DNA of 10,881 bases from JAKAKT01 sp041305385 (GTDB lineage: Archaea > Micrarchaeota > Micrarchaeia > Burarchaeales > JAKAKT01): NCBI GenBank assembly GCA_041305385.1, contig JBFYLO010000049.1, positions 1 to 10,881 of the forward strand. The letters run 5' to 3'. Made by a program: the position numbers and the translations under genes. The notes under the pieces are model-generated. The model was not told where the DNA came from. It did no database searches and saw nothing but the letters and a program-made list of their open reading frames with translations. Below are positions 6,654 through 10,729 of this stretch, piece after piece. Positions within the stretch are counted from its first letter, which is position 1; every line of letters begins with the position of its first letter.

Positions 6654-7682
6654 TTACCTTTTCGAAAGCGCCTCGTAAATCTCCTTGAAGACCTGCTCAA
6701 GGCCAATCCGTATGTCCCAGTTCGGGTAGTGGTGCCTCGCCTTGTTTATGTTGGAAATCCACCAGATGTGGTCCGCCTCCCTCTCCGGGCCGAGCTTGTA
6801 CTTCATCCTCTTGCCAGTTACCTTTTCGATGAGGTCGATTGACTCAAGAAGCGAAATCGAGTTCACCCTGCTTCCCCCTATGTTGTATACCTCGCCCCTG
6901 CGCGGCTTCTTCACGTACTCCAGGAAGAGCTTCGCAAGGTCGGCTGCATGGATGACATCGCGGACCTGGTACCCCCCATGGCCGAAGATGGTCAGCTCCT
7001 CGCCGGTAATCGCCTTCTTCACGAAGAAGGGCTCCCAGTTGTGCATCTCAACCGCCTTTGCCGCGCCCCCGGTTATGCAACCCATCCTGAAGGTTGCAGC
7101 AGTCAACCCGTAGAGATGTGAATACTCCTGGGCGTAGAGGTCAGCTGCAACTTTCGAGACCCCGAACGGGGTGTGCATCATCCTGTCGATGCGAAGGCTC
7201 TCGTCGAACCCGTCCCACAGGTAAGGGTCAACTGGCTCGAATCTCTTCCCAACCTTCTTGTAGGAAAAATAGTTCGGGGCTTCCCCGTAAACCTTGTTGG
7301 TCGAGCAGTGCACGAACGGTATCTCCTTGTTGTTCTTGCGGACCGCCTCAAGCATGCTCAGCGTCCCGAAGGCGTTTATCTGGAAGTCCTCGACAGGTAT
7401 CTCGATGGAGCGCGGGTGTGAGGGCTGGGCGGCAGTGTGCAGGACCGCGTCCACCTTCTTCACCAATCCCCCTATCTTTTCGTCCCGTATGTCCATCTCG
7501 TGGTGTTCGATGCCGTATTCCTTCCTAGTTTTCTCGATGTTGGACTTCGTCTCCCCGTCCTTGCCGAAAATCCTCCCCCTGGAGTAGTTATCGACACTTA
7601 TGACCTCCCACCCTTCCTTGGAGAACAGCTTGCAGCATTCTGTCCCGACCAACCCCGCTCCTCCTGTAATAAGAACTTTCAT
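6654..7682 (-). CDS. NAD-dependent nucleotide-sugar epimerase, CDP-paratose 2-epimerase-like
   Basis: This is a 342-residue extended SDR protein closest in pattern to the CDP-paratose/tyvelose 2-epimerase (RfbE) group. It shows GGAGLVG (7-13), VDNYSRG (30-36), INAFGTLSMLEAVR (102-115), CSTNKVYGE (126-134), DGFDES (157-162), FRMGCITGG (198-206), YQVRDVIHAADL (238-249) and YNIGGSRVNSISLLE (266-280). The usual catalytic Tyr of YxxxK is replaced by Phe173 in PFGVSK (Lys177 is kept). I recall FGxSK in a large subgroup of this family, so the gene is probably functional with altered chemistry. The true sugar nucleotide is unknown, and no CDP-sugar genes are nearby. It is the first gene of the four-gene operon, and its ATG at 7682 has GGGGCTGG upstream. 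Confidence 0.82.
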   Translation of the reverse strand: MKVLITGGAGLVGTECCKLFSKEGWEVISVDNYSRGRIFGKDGETKSNIEKTRKEYGIEHHEMDIRDEKIGGLVKKVDAVLHTAAQPSHPRSIEIPVEDFQINAFGTLSMLEAVRKNNKEIPFVHCSTNKVYGEAPNYFSYKKVGKRFEPVDPYLWDGFDESLRIDRMMHTPFGVSKVAADLYAQEYSHLYGLTAATFRMGCITGGAAKAVEMHNWEPFFVKKAITGEELTIFGHGGYQVRDVIHAADLAKLFLEYVKKPRRGEVYNIGGSRVNSISLLESIDLIEKVTGKRMKYKLGPEREADHIWWISNINKARHHYPNWDIRIGLEQVFKEIYEALSKR

Positions 7683-7739
7683 TAAACCAGCCCCTGTTCA
7701 AGTATCCTTCTCATCGAAATACGAGGTAAATAATGTCCG

Positions 7740-7753
7740 ATAAATATAAATTG
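7740..7753 (-). promoter_or_regulatory. TATA box for the epimerase-GT4-gmd-fcl operon
   Basis: The minus strand reads AATTTATATTTATC. The expected transcript start is near 7720, with a leader of about 38 nt to the ATG at 7682. The gaps inside the operon are 5 nt, 25 nt and a 20-nt overlap, so this is the only visible promoter for all four genes. Confidence 0.6.
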
Positions 7754-7790
7754 GTTTTGCACTCGAATGCCGTAAAAGCAGGACTTATTC

Positions 7791-7809
7791 CCGAAAAAGC
7801 TTTTAAAGC
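7791..7809 (+). promoter_or_regulatory. BRE/TATA promoter for the membrane-protein gene
   Basis: CCGAAAAAGCTTTTAAAGC combines a purine-rich BRE-like stretch with a CTTTTAAAG TATA element. Standard spacing puts the transcript start near 7828, just upstream of the strong GGAGGTGGAGG ribosome binding site (7833-7843). Confidence 0.6.
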
Positions 7810-7845
7810 TGTCATGCAAAAAACGTCTTCGCGGAGGTGGAGGAT

Positions 7846-8517
7846 TTGGTTAAACTATCTAGAAGGGACTTTGCATTTCTATTTGTCTTCGGCGCCGCAG
7901 CGCTGATAGCTGCTCGCATAAACTTCTCGCAGGTGCTCGGAGGCGAGCCCAACCAGTCTTTCACGGTGTTCCAGTTCTTCGGCCCGGTCGCAGCCGCATT
8001 CATAGGTCCGGTCCTCGGTTTGGGCGCAATTTTGGCCTCAGAGGCCGCCAACGTCATCCTGCTCGGAAAATCCTTCACATTCATCGAGATAGCCCGCCTG
8101 TTCCCAATGCTCTTCGCAGCCTACTACTTCGCAAAAGGGAAGAACCCGCTTGGAATCGGCTTGCCTCTCCTCTGCATGGCGCTCTTCATCGCCCACCCGG
8201 TTGGCGGGCAGGCGTGGTATTACTCGCTCTACTGGCTCGTTCCAGTCTTCGCATTATTCCTTCCACAAAAACTATTCCTTCGCTCGCTCGGTGCTACTTT
8301 CACCGCCCACGCCCTGGGCAGCGTGATATGGCTCTACACATTCCAGTCGACCCCGGCATTCTGGCTCGCGCTGATTCCAGTTGTGGCTTTTGAAAGGCTC
8401 CTGTTCGCTTCAGGAATAAGTGTTTCGTATGTAGCTCTCAACACATTCCTGGCAAAAGTTGAAAATAAGTTCGAGCTCAGGAACCTGAACATAGACAGGA
8501 GATACGTGCTCGGGTAA
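7846..8517 (+). CDS. Polytopic integral membrane protein of unknown function
   Basis: I do not recognise this 223-residue protein. It is strongly hydrophobic, with about six likely membrane segments (roughly residues 8-24, 42-73, 80-96, 103-118, 126-141 and 150-197, the last probably double). A short basic N-terminus (KLSRR) and a polar C-terminal tail (KVENKFELRNLNIDRRYVLG) suggest both ends are cytoplasmic. Gly/Pro/Ala-rich stretches such as GPVAAAFIGPVLGLGAIL recall small transporter folds such as ECF S-components, but no substrate motif is evident. I take the TTG at 7846 as the start because GGAGGTG ends 6 nt before it. A GTG at 7837 would overlap the ribosome binding site itself. It has its own promoter and no partner gene on this strand. 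Confidence 0.7.
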   Translation: MVKLSRRDFAFLFVFGAAALIAARINFSQVLGGEPNQSFTVFQFFGPVAAAFIGPVLGLGAILASEAANVILLGKSFTFIEIARLFPMLFAAYYFAKGKNPLGIGLPLLCMALFIAHPVGGQAWYYSLYWLVPVFALFLPQKLFLRSLGATFTAHALGSVIWLYTFQSTPAFWLALIPVVAFERLLFASGISVSYVALNTFLAKVENKFELRNLNIDRRYVLG

Positions 8518-8540
8518 CCTATAGCAAACCACGGTTATAG

Positions 8541-8685
8541 CTCGACAACGAGCCCGTTCGCCCGGGAGCGAACGCGCTTATCTTCTCGGCGAGGCGGCCC
8601 GACCAATTTGTGGCTTCGAGCCACACATGGTCCATTTTTGCCTCCGGGCAAAAATTGGAGCCGCCGCGAGCTCGTTCGTTTTTGG
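8541..8685 (+). ncRNA. Multi-branched structured RNA element (candidate ncRNA or structured 3' UTR)
   Basis: The stretch folds into a closed, branched structure. The outer stem is AACGAGC (8547-8553) with GCTCGTT (8670-8676). Inside are hairpin CGTTCGC/GCGAACG (8555-8561/8568-8574) and a stem GGCGGC (8593-8598) with GCCGCC (8660-8665). That stem encloses two arms. One arm is GACCA/TGGTC topped by TGTGGCT-TCG-AGCCACA (8601-8632). The other is TTTTTGCC/GGCAAAAA (8635-8654), capped by TCCG, a UNCG-type tetraloop. A T-rich tail follows (8676-8710). It begins about 25 nt after the membrane-protein stop and has no clear promoter, so it may be that gene's 3' end. It matches no RNA family that I know. 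Confidence 0.5.
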
Positions 8686-8742
8686 TTTGTTGAATTACTT
8701 TTCGGTTTTGCTATATTCTCCATTTTCCTTTCCCCTGCCTAG

Positions 8743-8756
8743 TTAATTATTTAAAC
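8743..8756 (+). promoter_or_regulatory. TATA box for the SRP RNA gene
   Basis: TTAATTATTTAAAC is centred near 8750, about 27 nt before the predicted 5' end of the SRP RNA at about 8778. The agreement between promoter spacing and the RNA's closing helix supports both calls. Confidence 0.65.
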
Positions 8757-8777
8757 TCCCTTTCCCCAAACTACTTG

Positions 8778-9073
8778 GCGATGGGATAGGTCGGGTGGCC
8801 AGGGGTCACTTGTAACCGCAAACCCCCTTCAGGCGGGACCGAACAGTTGGAAGAGGTGCCAATCGTCCGCATCGGCCTCAAATCACGACGCTTGAAACCC
8901 TGCCTCGTGGGACGGGTCTTTGTATAAACCGGGTCAGGCCGGAAGGAGCAGCCCTAAGTGCAATCCAGCGGGAGTAATCGCTCCCCCTGGCGCAAAACCC
9001 CGTGCTCTTCGAGAAACAGGGCGTAGTACGGATTTGGGACAACCATGCTGACGGTCGGCTTCGATTCCATCAA
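8778..9073 (+). ncRNA. ffs: Archaeal signal recognition particle (7S) RNA
   Basis: The RNA scaffold of SRP, which targets nascent membrane and secreted proteins. The S-domain helix 8 is clear at 8931-8955: GGGTCAGGC, a C(GGAA)G tetraloop, then GGAGCAGCCC, the SRP54-binding asymmetric loop. The Alu domain shows TGTAACCGCAAACC (8811-8824) after a small hairpin GTGGCC-AGG-GGTCAC. GATGGGAT (8780-8787) pairs with ATTCCATC (9064-9071) as helix 1. Helix 5 pairs GACCG/CGGTC, CAG/CTG and TGG/CCA near its base, and CCCTG/CAGGG with CTCG/CGAG further up. The length of about 295 nt is typical of archaea. An odd point is a strong hairpin (8965-8990) on the 3' side of helix 8, with no obvious helix 6 before it. 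The ends are good to a few nucleotides. Confidence 0.9.
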
Positions 9074-9090
9074 TTCCCATTGTCATCTTT

Positions 9091-9175
9091 GTCGTCCGCA
9101 AGTTATGTTGCGGCCGACATCTAGCAAACAGCTTAAGCGGACAGTGCCTGGAAAGGGCATTACTCGGCTGTTTGC
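9091..9175 (+). other. Two hairpins in the SRP RNA to tRNA-Ser spacer
   Basis: The first hairpin pairs GTCG-t-CCGCAA (9091-9101) with TTGCGG-c-CGAC (9108-9118), one mismatch only. The second pairs GCAAACAGC (9124-9132) exactly with GCTGTTTGC (9167-9175), with an inner stem GTGCC/GGCAT and unpaired flanks. It ends 9 nt before the tRNA. No TATA box is visible upstream of the tRNA, so these hairpins are probably in a shared SRP-tRNA precursor and may guide processing. The second superficially resembles an H/ACA hairpin but lacks a 3' ACA and a K-turn. Confidence 0.5.
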
Positions 9176-9222
9176 CATTTATGTGCTGGGATCGCCTAGT
9201 CCGGTAGGGCGGTAGCCTGCTA

Positions 9223-9268
9223 TTCCGAACCGCGGAGGGGGTTTCCCTTCTAAGTTCTATTGGCGGAT
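9223..9268 (+). other. tRNA-Ser intron 1 (position 37/38, 46 nt)
   Basis: It sits at the canonical archaeal site after A37. A bulge-helix-bulge can be drawn: CTGC (9217-9220) pairs with GCGG (9263-9266; one T·G), flanked by 3-nt bulges TA|T and AT|A, with the anticodon stem GTAGC/GCTAT outside. The distal helix is weak (GAAC/GTTC and GAGGG/CCCTT inside the intron), so the motif is canonical on the exon side only. Confidence 0.82.
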
Positions 9269-9301
9269 AGCTATTGGGTCTACGACCCTCGAGGGTTCAA
9301 A

Positions 9302-9403
9302 ACACAATCCCTTTCTTTTTAGGAAAAAGAAAGGTCTCGTGGCTTCCCAAAGAAAAAACGGAAGCAACGTCCCAAAAGAAAAAACGGGACTAATTTCGGA
9401 AAA
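9302..9403 (+). other. tRNA-Ser intron 2 (T-loop position 59/60, 102 nt)
   Basis: Removal joins TTCAAA to T and restores a standard T-loop and both remaining stems. The splice motif is relaxed: only TTC/GAA (9296-9298 with 9399-9401) pairs between the two A-rich bulges, with an A·G mismatch in the fourth position. The A runs at both ends leave the exact cut ambiguous by one base without changing the product. Inside are an 11-bp perfect hairpin (9310-9334) and two look-alike hairpins (9342-9365, 9369-9390). Confidence 0.78.
9342..9390 (+). repeat. Duplicated hairpins with conserved loop inside intron 2
   Basis: GCTTCC/GGAAGC surrounds CAAAGAAAAAAC, and GTCCC/GGGAC surrounds AAAAGAAAAAAC. The 12-nt loops differ at one position, while the stems differ in sequence yet stay fully paired. 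This looks like a tandem duplication maintained by compensatory change. Confidence 0.6.
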
Positions 9404-9417
9404 TCCCTCTCCCGGCG

Positions 9418-9430
9418 CTTTGTTTTTTCA
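9418..9430 (+). terminator. T-run terminator after tRNA-Ser
   Basis: CTTTGTTTTTTCA directly follows the discriminator base, a typical archaeal T-rich stop signal for the RNA transcript. Confidence 0.55.
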
Positions 9431-9512
9431 TTTGAACCTAGTTCAAACGCCGCCAAATTTCTGCGGAAATTTGTCGTTGTCTTGAGGCAGTGCCAACTAG
9501 GAGTCAAGACAA
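9431..9512. repeat. Tandem hairpins downstream of the tRNA
   Basis: Three inverted repeats stand in a row: TTTGAAC-CTA-GTTCAAA (9431-9447), CAAATTTC/GAAATTTG around TGCG (9454-9473), and TTGTCTTGA (9477-9485) with TCAAGACAA (9504-9512), whose loop contains GGC-AGT-GCC. CGGCG at the tRNA 3' end (9413-9417) could also pair with CGCCG (9448-9452). From 9513 to 9600 I see only a 9-bp direct repeat, ATAACTCCC (9517-9525 and 9565-9573). Confidence 0.5.
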
Positions 9513-9601
9513 TTACATAACTCCCGTATAAGGAATTTTAGCCTTCATCTTGACGCACCAAAGTATAACTCCCTCATAGCGAATCTGGCTCTGCTCGGCA
9601 A

Positions 9602-9613
9602 GGTTTAAATAGA
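9602..9613 (+). promoter_or_regulatory. Orphan TATA box
   Basis: GGTTTAAATAGA is a strong archaeal TATA-like sequence with no recognised gene after it. A transcript would start near 9632 and run toward the end of the Dps-like gene. It is probably the promoter of a small RNA, of a short ORF, or a leftover. Confidence 0.4.
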
Positions 9614-9619
9614 CTGCCT

Positions 9620-9743
9620 ATGGGGATTGACGAGGTTCTGCTCGTTGAAAACCAGATTGTCCGCTACCCGGAAAACACTTGGCCTGACGCTCGAAGGAAA
9701 GGGCATTTCCGCGGAAATATGGCTGTACCAGCTACCCAACTAA
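9620..9743 (+). pseudogene. Possible frameshifted small ORF or gene remnant
   Basis: One frame (from ATG 9620) reads MGIDEVLLVENQIVRYPE with GC-rich third positions. From about 9675 the coding character moves to another frame, LGLTLEGKGISAEIWLYQLPN, ending at TAA 9741-9743. Dropping one A from the run at 9672-9675 would join them into about 40 codons. I do not recognise the product. The ATG lies upstream of the transcript start expected from the TATA box at 9602, which argues against expression from that start. Confidence 0.25.
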
Positions 9744-10223
9744 ATCGATATCGTCTTTTAAGTCTTCAAGGTCCTGCTCATGCTTCACCTCGTCTTCCAT
9801 TATTTTCCGCACCATATTCATAGAGATAAAGTCGTTTGTTCCCTTCAGCTTCACAAGTAGCTTGGAGTAGGTGTCTATTGCGCACTGCTCGCCTTTGATA
9901 TTTTGCTCTAAAATCTTTTTTGCATGGGGATCTTTGGGAGAGTCATATCCACAGTTGGTCTTTTTCGAGAACTCGTCAGGATGGAGCAGCGGAGTTCCGC
10001 CGAGCTGGATTATTCGGTCGGCAAGCATTCCCGCATGTTTGAGTTCCTCTTCAGCATGTTCTTTAAGCTCTGCTTGGACATTCGGCCTCATTGGCCCCTT
10101 GACCACCAGTGCACCAACCCAGTATTGGTAATACGCAAGCCATTCGTCTGCAATAGCTCTGTTAAAAAGCTCAACCAGTTCTTTCGCATCTTTTCCAACA
10201 ATTTCCCTTCCTTTAGTTCCCAT
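9732..10223 (-). CDS. Dps-like ferritin (thioferritin/DPSL family)
   Basis: This 163-residue four-helix-bundle protein oxidises Fe(II) with peroxide and stores iron in a Dps-like 12-mer. Di-iron ligands are visible in order: Glu27 (ADEWLAYYQY), Glu60 with His63 (EELKH), Glu112 (GEQCAI) and Glu145 with His148 (EDEVKHE). The bacterioferritin-like site plus Cys91 (NCGYDSP) and Cys114 (EQCAI), which form a disulphide beside the iron site in archaeal DPSL, mark the thioferritin group rather than classical Dps. The ATG at 10223 has a strong GGGGGTAGG site upstream and lies inside the last 11 bp of the Fur-family gene, so the two are co-expressed. This fits control by iron or oxidative stress. Confidence 0.87.
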   Translation of the reverse strand: MGTKGREIVGKDAKELVELFNRAIADEWLAYYQYWVGALVVKGPMRPNVQAELKEHAEEELKHAGMLADRIIQLGGTPLLHPDEFSKKTNCGYDSPKDPHAKKILEQNIKGEQCAIDTYSKLLVKLKGTNDFISMNMVRKIMEDEVKHEQDLEDLKDDIDLVG

Positions 10224-10614
10224 TGGACCTACCCCCTTTGCATTTTTTACAGACTCCGTAAAAATTAGTACTTGTAGATTCTATTCTCATATCCTTCACT
10301 TTTTCAGATAATTTTAAAGCAAATTCTGTCAGTTCTTTTGAATTAAAATCCATTATTTTACCACAATTCTTGCATATTATGTGGTGATGAGATTCAAGGT
10401 TTGGCTCAAATCTGGACACTCCTTTGATATTTACTTCTTGGATTAATCCCTTATCAGCCAAAAATCTTAGATTTTGGTACACTGTTGCCTTGCTTATCCT
10501 AGATAATTTATTTTTTACAGCACAATATACCTGTTCAACTGTTGGATGGTTGTAATTTTCTTTAAGATAGTTTAGAATTTCTATTCTCTGATTTGTGTAT
10601 TTAATCTCAGCCAT
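10213..10614 (-). CDS. Fur/PerR-family metal-dependent transcription regulator
   Basis: A 133-residue repressor of the ferric uptake regulator family. The N-terminal winged helix includes TNQRIEILNYL (7-17), HPTVEQVY (23-30) and the recognition helix region ISKATVYQNLRFLADKGLI (40-58). The dimerisation half has SHHHIICKNCGKIMDF (75-90) and VCKKC (121-125). CxxC pairs Cys81/84 and Cys122/125 form the structural zinc site; His76-78 and His23 are candidate regulatory-metal ligands. Context next to a Dps-like gene favours a PerR-type peroxide role over classical iron-uptake control. Its ATG at 10614 nearly coincides with the transcript start predicted from the TATA box, so translation is probably leaderless. 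Its DNA is far more AT-rich than the genes to the left (23% GC in 10321-10380). Confidence 0.9.
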   Translation of the reverse strand: MAEIKYTNQRIEILNYLKENYNHPTVEQVYCAVKNKLSRISKATVYQNLRFLADKGLIQEVNIKGVSRFEPNLESHHHIICKNCGKIMDFNSKELTEFALKLSEKVKDMRIESTSTNFYGVCKKCKGGRSNGN

Positions 10615-10623
10615 AGTAAAGCC

Positions 10624-10645
10624 TATTATTAACTAATATTTATTC
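10624..10645 (-). promoter_or_regulatory. TATA box and palindromic operator of the Fur-Dps operon
   Basis: The minus strand reads AATAAATATTAG (10634-10645), a TATA-like box predicting a start near 10615. Overlapping it and running toward the start is the palindrome TATTA-TTAAC-TAATA (10624-10638), which resembles AT-rich Fur/PerR boxes. This position would let the regulator block its own promoter. Confidence 0.5.
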
Positions 10646-10650
10646 TTTAC

Positions 10651-10673
10651 TAAAAAAATAAAGAAAAAAATAA
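10651..10673 (-). terminator. Poly-T terminator of the upstream minus-strand gene
   Basis: On the minus strand this is TTATTTTTTTC followed by TTTATTTTTTTA, two long T-runs about 60 nt past the stop of the partial gene at 10730. It probably ends that transcript just before the Fur promoter. Confidence 0.5.
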
Positions 10674-10729
10674 TTTAGTGTAGGAACTTTTAGACAAATT
10701 GGCTTTTTGTTCCGTTTGGTTTTGTTTAC

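Larger units (their letters stand above)
9185..9417 (+). tRNA. tRNA-Ser(GCT) interrupted by two introns
   Basis: Three exons (9185-9222, 9269-9301, 9404-9417; 38+33+14 = 85 nt) build a complete class II serine tRNA. The acceptor GCTGGGA pairs with TCCCGGC (one G·T) and the discriminator is G9417. The D-arm is GCCT/GGGC with GG in its loop. The anticodon stem GTAGC pairs with GCTAT, around loop CTGCTAA with anticodon GCT. The long variable arm GGGTC-TAC-GACCC is perfectly paired. The T-stem GAGGG pairs with CCCTC and its loop is TTCAAAT. Without removing the second segment, neither the T-stem nor the acceptor closes. CCA is not encoded. The gene follows SRP RNA, a linkage known from Methanothermus, and probably shares its promoter. 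Confidence 0.88.

Noticed and set aside
7094..7528. 144-codon plus-strand Arg/Ser/Pro-rich frame
   Set aside because: Antisense to the epimerase gene; composition is typical of a shadow frame.
8541..8685. RNase P RNA or rho-independent-type terminator
   Set aside because: No conserved RNase P core motifs are present, and the structure is far larger than a terminator hairpin.
9124..9178. H/ACA guide RNA
   Set aside because: There is a good stem with internal loops but no ACA after the 3' strand and no K-turn.
9319..9507. 62-codon minus-strand frame
   Set aside because: It overlaps tRNA intron 2, the third tRNA exon and the downstream hairpins; Phe/Arg/Lys-rich translation simply reflects the T/A-rich hairpins.
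8518..9515. CRISPR array
   Set aside because: The repeats here are inverted and differ from one another; there are no regularly spaced identical direct repeats and no cas genes.
9517..9573. 9-bp direct repeat ATAACTCCC as attachment site
   Set aside because: Too short, 48 bp apart, and no integrase or element boundaries nearby, although a tRNA gene lies just upstream.
9627..9687. C/D box guide RNA after the orphan TATA box
   Set aside because: TTGACGA and CTGA are about 55 nt apart, but the internal C'/D' boxes are missing or badly spaced and the C box would lie at or before the transcript start.
9620..9823. 67-codon plus-strand frame as an intact gene
   Set aside because: Its second half is antisense to the Dps-like gene and coding character leaves this frame near 9675; kept only as a possible frameshifted remnant.
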